A DNA stretch of 64,000 bases. It comes from Dioscorea cayenensis subsp. rotundata. Its lineage: Eukaryota; Streptophyta; Magnoliopsida; Dioscoreales; Dioscoreaceae. Positions 36,766 to 50,466 of this stretch are shown here, in pieces. Where the stretch lies: contig NC_052477.1 of assembly GCF_009730915.1 (NCBI RefSeq), positions 2,940,611-3,004,610 on the forward strand, written 5' to 3'. A program made the translations under genes and the position numbers. Numbering within the stretch: the stretch's first letter is position 1; each line of letters starts with the position of its first letter. Below the pieces are notes generated by a model that was given only the letters and a program-made list of their open reading frames with translations, searched no databases and was not told the origin of the DNA.

Positions 36766-36797
<32 letters not shown>

Positions 36798-39132
36798 TTT
36801 TAATTTATTTTTTTTAGTTCAATGAGTAATCTAAGTTTCAACTGCTAAACTTAACTCTTTAATGAAGCATATACATCTTAAGAATTCTTGAATTGTCATA
36901 TGACTAAACAAGATTGAATTGTTCGCATTTTATGTTGTGTCAATTTTAAATCACAATAATTTTTCCTCTGAAAGTATGGTTACATATACAGGTTTCAAGT
37001 TCGGTATTTGCATTGGTGTCATCCATACTGCGTAAAGGAGAGGATGATGTCACCCAGCTGTATGCTTTAAGAACAATAGAGAATGTATGCAGTCAAGGGG
37101 CTGAGTGGAGTTCTCGTTTTGCAACTCAGGATGTGATCGCTAACCTCTGTTACATTTATAAAGCTATAGGGAAGCAAGAGAGCACAAAACTTATTGCTGG
37201 ATCATGCCTTGTTCGTATTGCTCGGTTCAATCCACCTAGCATACAAATGGTGTTTGAGAAGCTCTCTTTTAAAGACACTGTATCAGCTATCATCAAAGGA
37301 AGCCCACGTGAGCAACAGATCAGTTTAAATCTGCTTAACATGGCTATGCTTATGAGCCACATGATAACAAACATGGGAAGGCATCTTCTCTCACTTGTGG
37401 AGGAGAAAAACTTGGTTCCTGGTTTGATATCACTTATCGAGCAGGGAAGCGAGGTTTTGCGTGGAAAGGCACTAATCTTTGTAGCTCTTCTTTGTAAAAA
37501 TAGCCGCAGATGGCTTCCTCATTTCCTTTGCAATGCTAAATTATTTTCAGCAGTTGACCGGTTGGGGAAGGAGAAGGATGGTTTTATTCAGCAGTGCATG
37601 GAAAGCTTTTTGCAGTTGGTTTCCACAACAGTGCCAGGGATACTTGACACTGTGTCAGGGGATATTCAGCAGATGATGGGGGGCAAACGCCATGGACCTC
37701 TTGCCGGTCTGGCTGGACGAGGCAACCCAAAGAACTCCACTGCACATTTGTTTCCAGTCATCCTTCACCTTCTTGGAAGCTCTGCCTTTAAACATAGGGT
37801 GGTCAACAATCAAGTCTTGCTTCAGTTGGCGAACCTCATTAGGCTTTTAGAGTCTCCTTTTCAGGTACCACCAACCAAATGACTGACCTTGCTGATTTTG
37901 AGCTTGATTAGTGAATGAAACATTTGCAATGCTATTGATTATATTGTTGAAGTTATTTTTTAGGAAAGCTGTTAAAATTTCCAGATACTATTTATTGGGT
38001 GCAGGGGAGAGATGACTACCAACTGACATTGCTTCGGATTCTTGAAGCAGTCACGGAGGACCCACCAGTCATTGTTAATGACCTTAATGTCTTTACCAGC
38101 AGAATTCTTCCAAGCCTAGTGTCTTTGTACAAGGGAAACAAAGATGATGATGCTAGATTCTTGTGTCTTAAAATTTTGTTTGATGTGATGGTCGTGATCC
38201 TTAATGACAAGCCGAATACCTCTGCAGATGATGATGAACAGATTATGAAGGATTTGAGATCAATAACTCAAGCACACTTTCTCCCCTTGTACCCCATCCT
38301 AATAGAGGATGAAGATCCGATTCCAATGTATGCGCAGAAGCTTCTACTGATGCTCATTGAGTTTAACTATGTTAAAGTGTCAGATATCCTGCACATGAAA
38401 ACAGTCTCTCAGTGCTTTGAATTTTTGCTTGGTGACTTGTCAAATGCAAATGTTAATAGTGTCAAACTTTGTCTGGCTATGACATCTGCTCCTGAAATGG
38501 ACACTAAGATTCTGTCTCATTTGCGAGTGGTCAGAAAGATCGGAAATCTACTTGAGTTTGTGTATGCTAAAGACATGGAAGATTTGCTTGAACCAACTTT
38601 GGGTCTTTGCAAGGCTTTCATTCTGCGTGGCATTGGGAGCAATAAAGGCATTGCTTATTCAAAAGATCCAGCTCTTTTGGGCAATATTGCTTTTGACATG
38701 ACCATCGCCGTTGATCAGCAGCATTGCATTAATGATATAAGTGACTTTGGAAGCAATGTTGCTGTATTTCTCGATTTGATTGGGAAGCTTGAAACTGAAA
38801 TTTCTGATCTGGCATCAGAGTGTGTTGTTTTATTGCTAAAGGCTGCTCCTAGAGAAGCCACAATTGGCCTCTTAACAAATCTTCCCAAGATTTATACTCT
38901 CTTGGAATCTATGCACCAGCATCTTTCTGGTATACAGTTGCTGCGGCTTCTGTATGGGTTTGCTTTTTCTTGCAGACAGTATCTTTCTCAAGCGATGATA
39001 ATTTCCTTAGCAGTATCAACTATCAAGAAAATAGAAGTCCTTATTTCTGGGCTACAAAACTCAAAAATACCTGGTGTTGCCGAGGCTGCTAGGAGTTTAA
39101 GTCTAGAATTACAACGCCTGCCCCGTGTTTGA
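32543..39132 (+). CDS. RUK: RUNKEL-like microtubule-associated protein kinase-like protein
   Basis: RUNKEL acts at the phragmoplast in plant cytokinesis, pairing an N-terminal kinase-like domain with a long HEAT/armadillo-like, microtubule-binding region. Ten exons: 32543-32590, 32708-32797, 33005-33057, 33181-33256, 34423-34484, 34575-34653, 34736-34795, 34960-36603, 36992-37864 and 38005-39132. All introns are GT-AG and phases close, giving 1370 aa. The kinase-like domain covers roughly residues 7-260: glycine loop GRGKHS (11-16), lysine in FAIK (33), YCDLKPSN (119-126), DFG (139-141) and MAPE (168-171). The usual HRD is YCD, so the domain is atypical and may be a weak kinase or pseudokinase. 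Residues 280-560 are charged and low complexity; the rest is helical-repeat-like. Single intact copy, no damage seen. Confidence 0.93.
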
Positions 39133-42100
39133 ACTTTTATGCCATGGTAACTTCATTTGATTCTTAACCTATCATACAACATGAGTATTTTGGCTTAGTT
39201 TTAAATGGGATTTTCTGGGCTGTGAAGGATAAAATTTTTTTCAGAAAGGTGATTATTGTCTTGCTTACTTATTTCCTCCTGTCATTTGTTTCTTCAGGTG
39301 AATGCCTTCTTCCATGGATCTTTTTCAGCCGATATATGTTTTTAGCTGGCTAATAATGCCAAACTTCAGAACTTTTTTTTTATTGTATGATAGATGTATA
39401 TTAGTAGCATTCATCAAGAAGCTAAATTTTCTGGTGTGAAGATGTGATACAACAAATCAGGGATTTTAAACTTTCTATCATTTGAATGTCATTCCTATCC
39501 CATTCTGCTTTGATGCACATGTTGCCCAGATGTCAAGGATGTTGTATTTGGGTTTGTTCCTTTTCTTCTGGATATATGATGAATTCCATATTTGGAGCAA
39601 TTATCTCTCTTTTATTAAATTGTATTGAATAGAAATGATATTGTGTGACTTTTTTTGGTGGAGAAAATTCCAATGCTATTGCAATTACAAATATTGTACC
39701 AGGAAGTGCTTGTGCTCTCATAATCGAAGCAATCTGTGATGCTAATCTGATATTTTCTGGATTCATTTGTGTGAGCTTGTTTTTTGGTGTATTTGTTCTT
39801 GATATTGTAGACAAATGAATGTTATCCAAGCTATGCACATTACTAGATATTTCTTCTTAGAGCTTGTATTATTATTAGAGAAATTCTATTTTATGTGCTC
39901 TATAGGTTTTTCATATTTTCTGGGTATTTTGTTGATACATAATCTGTAAACTCGGAAATGCCATTACTCACCTGTTATTATTTTTCTAACCTCATTATTT
40001 TGCTGACAGCTTTGCCTTGTCACTTCTTCTGTTAATTTCCTGTACGCATTCTAGAATCAAATAATTTTACATGACGTTGGTTGTTGCAGCAAATTTTGGC
40101 ATACCAGTGAGTGATTCTTATATCTGTGTTCAGAATGATTCTTATGCTTTTCTTTATGCTGCTTTGCTGTCTGATTGATCAATCAGTTCCAACTAAGTCA
40201 CTTTTTGTCGATACTTTTGACCGTAAATACAAATTTGACCAATTTCAAAGGCTGTTTAATCAATTATCATTCAAGTTGAATTGATGGGTACCTTAATGAG
40301 TTTCCATTTTGTGGATTTGTTTTGAATTACAAAGAACCAAATTCTTTTTAATCACTTTTGTTAGTTTATATTCAACTTCTCCAGGAATCTCATAAGTGCA
40401 CATCTGAAACTTTCAGTTTTCATGACTGCAGCAACTCTGGCACAAGGACCATGACTGAAGAGCAACAAATGGATTACTTGATTTTCTGTTCACAGAAAGA
40501 TGACTTATTTGAGTATGCAAAACTATTGATTCAAATCATCTTGGTTTATGTGTGCTTTTGGATATAATTTATTGGGAGTTTGATGACTGGCAGGTACATT
40601 CAGCAATTGAAAACATCTTTCTGACCAACTTTGCACCCAGTCAGTACCAGCTTTTACAGGTACATTATCTTCTTGTCGTGTTAATCTGAGGTGAACAATC
40701 GCTATTTACTACAGTGAAATGTCATGAAAATAGTGAATGGACAGACTCAGAGTAGAATTCTGAGTCGATAGTACTATTATAATACTGTATACACTATAAA
40801 ATAGTGTATAAGTATTGCAATGGTACTATTCATTCACAGTTTATAGATCTCATGTGATATGATGTCATTTATTTACTCTCCAGGGTTGCATAGTAAAGAG
40901 ATTTATTAATTTAGTTTGGTTTCTGAAATATCTTCTGCGTGTGTACATAATAAGACTTTAATCTTCTATGTGACGTTCTGCTGAGTTAATAAATTCGTAG
41001 GGGTCGTTAAATCACTGTAACTGGTGAACCAACGTATTTGTTTGTTCCTTAACACATTATTGTGGGCTGCATTTGTCATCTTGGGTAAAAAAAAAATAAA
41101 AAGTTCTTAGGTTGATTTATACTCATTAATACATGCAATTCATTGATGAATTTTAACTCCATTTCTGACAAACATTTTTCTGACTTAGAAAAACAACAGT
41201 ATTATCTACATCCTTTGTAGAACATTTGTTTTGGCAATTAGATAGTGAAAATCAGGTTGCATCATTCCATAGAGCCATTAGAGGAGACATACATAGACTA
41301 TAATAATAAAGCTATGATGCAAAAGCAGGGAAAATGATGGTTAAACTTGAGTTTGATTTGTTTTGAAATAAACATCAAACAGTAAACTCAGGTTTAATTA
41401 TATTTGAAATTTTAAACATATTCATGTTGGCTTGATATCATTTCTTGACATTATAAGAACCTCTTCACTTTATGGGACCATTAGTTTTGTGGCTCCCAAC
41501 TAAGCACACACCCATCATAAATACATACTGTCCAACCAATTCTTTTGATCCTCTTGCCCCCACATTCTGAACTGTGATAATTTATTTGTTTGTACTTGTT
41601 ATTCTCCTTTTTCAATTATTTTTTTATTTTTTAGTTAAAATTTTTTACAAATTAACTTAGTATTCTAAAATCATCTTAAGTCTAGTGACATCTGATCTCT
41701 TGCATGTTAACAAGTCTCGAAAAAAATTTTAAATTCTTTTTACATCCTTTTTATTTAACTCTTATTAGCTTCTTACTATATAAGCTTCGGTTTATTGTTG
41801 ATCATAAAGGAAAATTTTTATTGATAATTTTAAAAAAATTATTTGAATTGTAATTTTTAGGTTTTCTTTTTGTCAAAAGGCAAAATGACTTGTGTGATAT
41901 TTGAAAAGTGGAAAAATATTTTGGGTGGTTGGAAATTTGTGCAGGAGTTAAAAGGTCTTTTCACTATTTTATTTTATTTTTTTAATCCAAAGACCAATCC
42001 AAATATAGATTAATTTTTTTTTAAGTTTTGTACAAAATATATGAAATTTTGGTTCGGTGGTTTGATTCTTTAATGTTTTTTTATTGGAAAGAAAGGTACA

Positions 42101-43440
42101 TGTACGCTTGAGGGGATATTATTTGTACCTAAGATGATTAACAAATTGATTTTTTAATATGATTGATAATTAGTCACTTTAAATTGATTAATATTAATTG
42201 AAATAAATATAGTAATTTTTAGCTAATAATATTTAATTTACCGGTAATCAAATTAATAATATTATTATATGAAATCCAAGGATTTCTTGTCAGATGCTGA
42301 TGCTTCAAGTGGGGAGGATGTATGATATCATGATCAACCATTGCAACAACAACCACCACCCATTTGTTTATCAATTAAATAATTAGGTAATTAATTAATT
42401 AATTAATTAATTAATTTAGCTATGAGTGTTAACACTTATATATTAGATGTGGTTTAAGTGATATACATGAAAAATTCATTAAAAAAATAGTTTTTATTGC
42501 TTAAAAAAAATTTCCAATAAGTATTTCTTTTATTTTTATGAATGTTTTTTAAGGAAAAAAAATACATTACTGCTGATTTTTAGAAAAATTTTTCCAAGAA
42601 ATACTTTTTTTTAAAATTAGTCTCTTGCTTTTTTTTTTAACTGTTATTGTTTTTAAGATAAAATCTTGAAAATTATTAAATAAATAAATAAAAATAATGA
42701 AAAAGGTAACTTTGAGAGAAGAGACGAGAGAGAGAAAGAGAGAAAGAGAGAGAGAGTTAGTATAAAAAGATTAATTAAAAATGAAGGAATCTTAAACAGG
42801 AAAAAGTTCATATATGCCATTCTTTTCTACTTAGAAAGTAAGCAATTATATCCTTTGATCACTCATTATACCCCATTGCAAACTGGAATCATAATTATAA
42901 TCACTTTCCCAAATTTATTAAAAAAGGGAATATATATATATATATATATATATAAATACAATAATTCTAATTTAAGAGATAATAGTATGAATTAATTTTT
43001 ATTATTTTCAACTAAAAAAAAAAAGATGTAAGCTAACTTATTATTATTATTTATCCATTAGAAATCTCAAAAAGGCTTAAAAATAAATAATAAATTGTTG
43101 CATAAACTATAAAGTGGTTAAACTATTTACAAACTAAAAATTTCACAAATTTAATAATTTAACCCAAATGGATAAATTAAAAAATATCTAATAATATTAT
43201 TTTCATATTTCCAGCATAACCCTTTCATTCAGACTCCACCTTGTGCTTTGCCAAAAAGGGCAAAGATCACCTAAATTTACAAAACAGGAACAATCGTTTT
43301 ACAACCCATTATAATAGAACACGTGTACATATAGAACATCCCATTTCCCAAACACGCTGTTTGGTACAACACTACATGTAGCTGATCGATCAAACAATAG
43401 AAATTGGTCTAAAATTTAGAGACCTTTTTCCCTCTCTCTC
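39133..43440. other. 3' flank of RUNKEL-like gene and spacer
   Basis: 39133 to about 40680 has balanced composition and transcript-like texture. 40385-40520 and 40595-40660 look like small exons bounded by AG and GT dinucleotides, but encode nothing recognisable. They could be spliced 3' UTR exons or a separate non-coding transcript. A perfect stem GACTCAGA/TCTGAGTC lies at about 40742-40765. From 40900 on the sequence is AT-rich, with a (TTAA)n tract near 42387-42417, a GAGA tract near 42720-42757 and an AT tract near 42930-42955. No gene is supported. Confidence 0.45.
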
Positions 43441-43711
43441 TCTTCATAAATAGCGAAACGTAAGGTTGGAACTGGTGATCTACTTCTCAAACTCATCGAT
43501 CTCATCGTCTCGTGCTCTTCGATCCATCGAGGTTTGATTGCTTGATCCTTCTCCTCTTCATCCTTGATGTTGTCGTTGTTGTTGACTTGTTGTTGTTGTT
43601 GTTCTTCTTGTCTTCAAATTTGGTTTTTTTTTATTTGATCTTTGACGTTTGGTGGGTTTATGAACTTGGATTTCGTTTTCAGCCTTTGTGGTGGGAACTC
43701 TTGAAAGGAAT

Positions 43712-44873
43712 ATGGCGCCGGATCTTATCGAGATCGAGCCTCGAGAGCTGAAGTTTACTTGTGAGTTTTTGCTTGAGATTGTGGTGGTGTTGTTATTTGA
43801 TGATTTTTAGTAAAGGAGGCAGCTTTTGAGTTGTTTCTGATCCATTGTGCAAAATTTTGATTTTTAATGTTTGTGTATGCATTTGAATGAAGTTTTTGGT
43901 CTAAATTTGTTAGCTTTTCTTGAATTTGAGTGGCAGACATTTTTTGTGCTCAGTTTCTTCTTTTTCAAGCCTGTTGTGTCTGTGGAGATTCTTGACATTG
44001 TTTTAAAGGAATGTTGCTTTAATTTTTCTATTAAGTTGCGGGAAAGTAAAGTAAGGAATGCTGCTTTGAATTATGTGGGGAATATGGGATGGAATACGGA
44101 ATCTACTTCTTATTTGTTTAAGTTTTATCTCACCAATCTCACTTATTGGATATTAATTTTTCTTGCTAGTTGAATTGAAGAAGCAAAGCTCATGCACCAT
44201 ACAACTTATTAACAACACGAACAGCTATGTTGCATTTAAGGTAGTACTTTTCAAATTTCTTGTTTCATTTGAAAATTATTTGGTCTTGTGATTTCTATCT
44301 CTTGTGTGATTGCCATACACTTAAACTCCTTTTAAATGACTCTGATCTATTGCCTTTTCGCTGATTGTGACTCTTTTGAATGAGTCTGTTTTATTGCAGT
44401 TTCGCTTTCGCTCACTGTAACTTGTCTGGATAATGTACTCAATTATATGTACTTTTCAGTTGATCACAATTATGTCTACTTGGATATGTTTATTGTAGCC
44501 TTTACATCAATTATTTCCTCTGCATGGTTTCTCTTTTGATGTTTCATTTAGTTTCAAGACCATTCTCTTATGAATTGGTTATGATTGTGGTAGTTCATGA
44601 TCAGGGCATTATCACATCACCAATTCACATCGAGTCTCTCATGTTTTGCATTTATGATTTGTGAGCCAAGATACCCATTTGTGGAACTCTTTTCTGCCTC
44701 TGTTCGAGTTCCTGTGTACTTTTTGCTCACGGAAGAAAGCTATGTTGTAGGATTCTGGTCCTCTTCAGTTCTTTCCCTCTAACATATCTTCACCTCCAGC
44801 CCTCTAATCCATTTTTATTGTGTTGATCTTTATCTCACTTTTGTCTCACTTTTTATTCTAAATTCATTTCTTG

Positions 44874-44905
<32 letters not shown>

Positions 44906-47900
44906 TGATTTAAAATTTGAGACTTCTTTGAATGTCTTTTTGGCAAATGCTGACATTGCCTGCATACTTGCCACTATTATTTGTTTTTAATCACCCTTAA
45001 ATTGACACTTATTCAAAATGTAACAGATTCATTAGTGTAATTATTCTGGCATGGAAATTCACCTAGTTCTGTTCATATTCCTGGAATGTCTTTGTTATAG
45101 GAACCTTTTTATGTTTGATGGTGTCTGAAGTGGGTATTATCATATTGTCCAGATTAAAACTACATCACCTAAGAGATATTGTGTGCGACCAAACACAGGT
45201 GTTATACTGCCGAAGTCCACCTGTGATTTTACAGGTATACGTTTCTTCGGATCTCAACTTTTTCATCTAGAAATTTGCTCCCTATAGACCCATCGGTACA
45301 ATATTTTTTTCTTTCCATCAATAGCTATGAGTTTTACTTGTATATAATAAATTCTTTTTTTTTTTTAGTTAAAAAACATGTAGCAATCAGAGATTTTGTG
45401 CATTCAATCTGTTTTTTTCCCTTGGCTTATATAATTAGATGTGATTTGTGTATACTTTTATTAGGTTTCTTTCTTTATGAAATCAAATACTCTTTAATTT
45501 TTTAAGAAATTACATTTGTTTGTGATGTGTCTCAAAAGATTTCTGCATTGGACTTTTTCTGTTTCGACCACTTCTTTTATTACTTTAATGGTATATGCAT
45601 AATGATTGCAAAGAAAGAATTGAGTGAGTTTAAAATAATTTTTAATGCCGTGAGGATTAGAGCACATGTTTGCTGATGTGTTGATTGATTTGGGAAAATT
45701 GATTGCTCATTTCATTTATTCTCATTATTATTATTATTAAAAGGACATGAATAAGGAAGAACAAATAATACATTGAGTGACATTGCCATTATTTATTTGG
45801 GGAACACAATGATGTAATTTCCATCTCAGTCAGTGAAGGAATACCAACGTCTTGTACAAGCCCTTCCATTGATGTCTAATGTCTTGTACAAGCCCTTCCA
45901 TTGATGTCTAGAAATCTCTCATTAGGCACTAAAATAAATATGGATTTTTTTAGATGTAGGCCCTTCTGAAATCTCAAATTGCATATTCACCCCATAAAGT
46001 TGGCAATTGCCTGTAAAGACCAGATACTTCAGATATTACATTAACCACCTTTCCACCTCTCATTATTTTTAACTTTACAATTGAAATAATCGAAAGTGAT
46101 ACCTTAATAATATTGTTGGGCTTATACCATGAAAGTAAGAATTTAATAATGCAAGGTTACTATGGCCTTTTTCATTTTGTTGTTGTTGTTGTTGTTGTTG
46201 TTGTCCTCATTTTTTACTGTCTCTTAGGGAAATTAGTCTCAAGAACAGCTCAGGCAAATATCTGGATTTTTACAATTACAAAGGGGTACAAATTTTAGAG
46301 GGGCAGGCATGAAATCTGATGATTTGATAAGGTTATATAAGAAAATGCCCAAATGAAAATCCACATTTGGGATCTATTTCCGGATGGGATAATCTTCCGT
46401 CTAAACTTGATGGGTTAACATCTTGAAAACCCAAGTTGCTCTTATGTGAGTATGGAACTGTGAAATTCATCTTTTGTGAAACCTGGTAACATAAACCTGG
46501 TAACATATAGTTGCTTTTGACTCTTTATCTTGTTGAGCTTATGAGATCAATTTCAGCAGTTTGATTGAATTTGCAATCATTTTTTTTAATGATCATACAT
46601 GGTCTGGAATCATTCTGAAGCAATGTTTATATCTGAATGCTTATGCTCTTTTAAACATAATTCAGTTACAATGCAAGCTCAACGGGTAGTTCCTGCGGAT
46701 ATGCAGTTAAGGGATAAATTTCTAGTTCAAACTACCATCGTTCCTTATGGGACTACTGATGAGGATCTCGTACCAAGCCTTGTAAGCATTTCCAGTTGTT
46801 AAGAAATATTTTTCTTTTGCTTTTGCTCTTCTTTTCTTTTTTTTCTTTTTCCTCTTGTTAATTTTCACTTATTTTTTCAACAGTTCTCTAAAGAAAGTGG
46901 CAGACAAATTGAGGAAAGCAAATTGAGAGTTGTATTGGTCAGTCCACCACATTCTCCAATATTGCAGCCTATAAATGGAGCTGTGAAGCAGGAACTGACT
47001 TATGCCGCTCCTGTTTTTAATGAGACTCCAGTTATGAAAGAAACTCCACTTGTTAGTGATCAAGAATTGACTCAAGATGAAAATCTGCACCCATCCCATG
47101 TAAGTCTTATGCTGAGGTTACATCATTAATTTACTTAGATATTGTCAAATATCTCTCCTGCGGATAGTTTAAACATATGGCAACTAGCACTGACACTAAA
47201 TTATTGATGAGCTGGTCAATTAATTATGGATTTACTTGGACTTGAGACTAATTATAAGATTTTTCTGCACTCATTATATGAATCTTAAGTGGGTAGACTA
47301 CCGTTCACCATAGATGTATTTCTGAAGCATTGGTAATGACATCCCGTTTTCTACTTTAATTGCTTTTGAATTTAGAAAATGTTGCGCTGATTTTCAGGAT
47401 CCAAAGGATGTTGATGATCTGAAGCAGAAGCTAAGCAATCTTGAAGTAAAATTACTTGAGGTGAGTTTGTTTTATGATTCATGTCTAGTGTCCTCCTCCT
47501 CTAGTCATATCATATCCAGAACAATGAATTGCTTGAACTCGCATGACATTTAGATTATAATTGGAATGGGTTCTGGAATTTGTTTGTGATAAGAAATTTT
47601 GTCAAGAATTTTATTGTCTGGTGAGATTTTCATTGGGCAGTACTTTCATTTTTTTGATATACTGCTCTGTTTTTATAACAAGCAGATCCCAGGCCTGAGA
47701 ATTTGAAAGGAGAGTTTCTTGATTTATTCTAATTGTTGCTCATTAGTTGCTGGATTTTAGGACTTGTTCTGATGCAGTAAACTTGATCACCTTACCCTAA
47801 AACAACTTTGGAGTACCAGAATTGTGCTAGTCAATGCATGTTGGCAATGATGAAAATTAGTTCCATGAAACTGGAATGCATGCATGGTTTAGTAGAGATG

Positions 47901-48478
47901 GAGCTATGATACATTAATCTCATATGTGATGTTTCTACTGGACTTAATTTTACTCCAGGAATTTCAATGGGCGTAATTGCTATATATGTCATATAACTAA
48001 CAGTTTGATCGTCCATCTCGGCTTTCATGATATTCTTGTCAGTTGAATTCCCTTCTTGGCAAACTTCTTTCTGCTGTGAGATTTATGAAGTCTAACTGAT
48101 GAACATTTGTACAGGCGGAAAAGACAATGTCAAAGCTGAGGGAAGAGAAGAATGCAGCCGTTCAAGAGAAGGAAAAGTTGCAGCATGACATTGTAAGTAT
48201 AAATTATTTGTCTAAAAGTGAATTTCCACACAAACAAGTGATGCTGATTGTGTTGTGTCTCTTGAACTAGAAATACACTTAAATGCTAACCATTTAGTTT
48301 GCATTGATGTTTATTTACTCGCGTCTCATAGACCCGAGCAGTGAGTTCTCAATGTCTCCTTTTTCAGGCATTACTAACAAGGAAGTGTGTGGCTCGGGTT
48401 CAAGTAGGCTTTCCCTTTCTGTTTGTGGTTTTCATCGCGCTTGTCAGTCTGGCACTTGGATATGGTTTACATCCATGA
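43712..48478 (+). CDS. VAP27: VAP27-type vesicle-associated membrane protein (MSP domain, ER tail-anchored)
   Basis: VAP proteins sit in the ER membrane and recruit partners through their major sperm protein (MSP) domain. In plants VAP27s organise ER-plasma membrane contact sites and bind cytoskeleton-linked NET proteins. Eight exons: 43712-43760, 44170-44240, 45153-45234, 46666-46781, 46884-47099, 47398-47460, 48115-48192 and 48368-48478, giving 261 aa. The MSP domain covers about residues 5-125 and includes the conserved TTSPKRYCVRPNTG (from residue 42) that forms the FFAT-binding surface. A linker follows, then a coiled coil (about 200-226), then a C-terminal hydrophobic anchor ending LGYGLHP. 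A 5' UTR intron is likely (acceptor at about 43681), and a TATA-like CATAAATAG lies near 43445. The leader contains CT-rich sequence. Confidence 0.95.
46178..46204. repeat. (GTT)n microsatellite in VAP27 intron 3
   Basis: Nine GTT units within the long intron between exons 3 and 4. A 32-bp direct duplication (TGTCTTGTACAAGCCC...) is also in this intron near 45850-45912. Confidence 0.9.
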
Positions 48479-49598
48479 ATGAGAATTGTATTGGAAATGA
48501 AGTGAGAATGCTACTCTGAGAGAGTGCTCGATTATGGTAGTGACCTTTTTTTGCAGCAGAGATTACTGCAACCGGGGAAATTGTCGAAACAGCTCTTTCT
48601 AGTGTTGAATATATAACAGGGGGTTGTTTCTTTGTTTATAATGTTGATGGCTTTGTATTGAACCATGATAAATCAGGAATCAGTATGTAAAAAAAAAAAG
48701 AAAAAAAGAAAAAAAAAAGAAAAAAAGAAAAAAAGAAGAAAGCATACTTTCTCTTTGTATAGAATGGTGATGCAGAGATTGATAGACTATATTTTGGGCT
48801 GTGTTTTTATTTTGTGTTTAATTCATAATGTTATGCCCTTTGTTTCATCATTTTTTAAATATATATTTCGTTTGGGATTGATTTGAAATATAATATATAT
48901 ATTTATATATTTATTTATTTTAAAGATTTCAGTTAATTTAACAAGAGGAGGATATAGGTTAATATTGCTTGGTCTTTGAAGGTCTATATGACAATATGAA
49001 TATGATTTTTACAAGGGTATGTAGATAATAATGCACTTTTAACAAAAAGTTACCAATTTTGAGTTCATGCTCAAGTTAATTAAATTTGACCCAAACTCGA
49101 CACAAGCTCGAGCCCAAGGGTGTAATTGAGTATGGCTGAGTTTTGCAGTGTTTAAGCTCAGTTTGACAGAATTGGTTGTAGACTCAAATTTATTTTTGAG
49201 CTTGAACTTTTAAGCTTGAGCTTAATTTGAGTTTAGTTTGAAAAATATTCATTTATAATGAAAATGAACCACATTCACCAGTCTTGATTGAAACTAGAAC
49301 TTCTAAGAAAGAGCTTGGTCGGAATTGGTAAGAGTAAGCTCGTTTGAAAAATATTAGTTTATAATGGAAAATATTATTATTATTTTTTTGTAGTAAACAA
49401 ATTCAATCAATAATAATATTAAATGATTCTTTTTGTAAGTTTGTAAGTGCCTCTTGTACATTTTAATTTTAAAAAAATAACACTTAAATATGAAAATTTC
49501 ATAAAATCATCTAGAAATATTTATATTCATGAAAATAAAATTTAAAAATATATCTTATATCTACAAACTTCATTCAAGCAAAATACATATAAATATTT
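48479..49598. other. VAP27 3' UTR and spacer
   Basis: The first 400 bp are the probable 3' UTR and contain an A-rich AAAAAAG tract (48688-48745). 49020-49340 has repeated GAGCTTGAG/AAGCTC motifs. No gene. Confidence 0.5.
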
Positions 49599-50077
49599 GA
49601 ACGATGCTATTTTTACCGAATAGATTTACCGAATAGGTTTCCCGAATGACGTGGATGCCCGCATCCTCATCCACGTCATTATTTTTTTTTTTTTTTTATA
49701 TAAACTTCAAATTTGAACTTTAAAATTTTTTAAATACTTAAAATTAAAAAAATTTATAAAACTATATCTAAAATCATAAACCCAAATACTATAAAATTTA
49801 TAAACTAAAAATCTAAAATTTTAAACCCTAACCCTAAACCCTAAATCCTAAGCCCTAAACCCTAGACTCTAAATCCTATGCCCTAAACCCTAAATAAGAA
49901 ATCACAAACTCCTTGCGGGGGTTTTTACGATTAAATATTTAAATTTAAGATTTTAATAATAAAGAGAAATTATTTTTTTTAAAAAAAATAAAGAAATAAT
50001 AACGTGGATGCTGACATGATGGCAACTTAACATCCATGTCATTCGGGAAATCTATTCGGTAAAAATATCATTACTCT
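49599..50077. mobile_element. MITE with long TIRs and telomere-like interior repeats
   Basis: The left end (ATGCTATTTTTACCGAATAG, 49603-49622) matches the reverse complement of the right end (ATGATATTTTTACCGAATAG). Both continue inward to TTCCCGAATGACGTGGATG-like sequence, a TIR of about 55 bp. AAATATTT flanks both sides (49591-49598 and 50078-50085), an 8-bp candidate TSD of low complexity. The centre carries about ten degenerate CCCTAAA telomere-type units at 49828-49896. Confidence 0.75.
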
Positions 50078-50434
50078 AAATATTTTGATCAATATATATA
50101 TTTGATTTTTTTCAGTTATTCTAGCAACAAGATAATTTTTTTTAAAAAAAATTAATTAAAAAATAATTTTGTAAAAACAGAATATTTTTTATACTATGCC
50201 CTTATTGTAATTTAACATATATTTTAGAAATATTTATTAAAAATTTCCCCTATTATCCGTTCCCCACCACAACAAACCACAAAAATAGAAAAAAAAACCA
50301 AAGAGAATATTATGATAATATTCTTTTATTTTTTGAAAGAACATAACAATATCCAAGCTACCATTTATCTGAGAAAAACCACAACATATAGTAAACCCCA
50401 TCTTTCTATTATTAATTATTGCAAATTAACAAAA

Positions 50435-50466
<32 letters not shown>

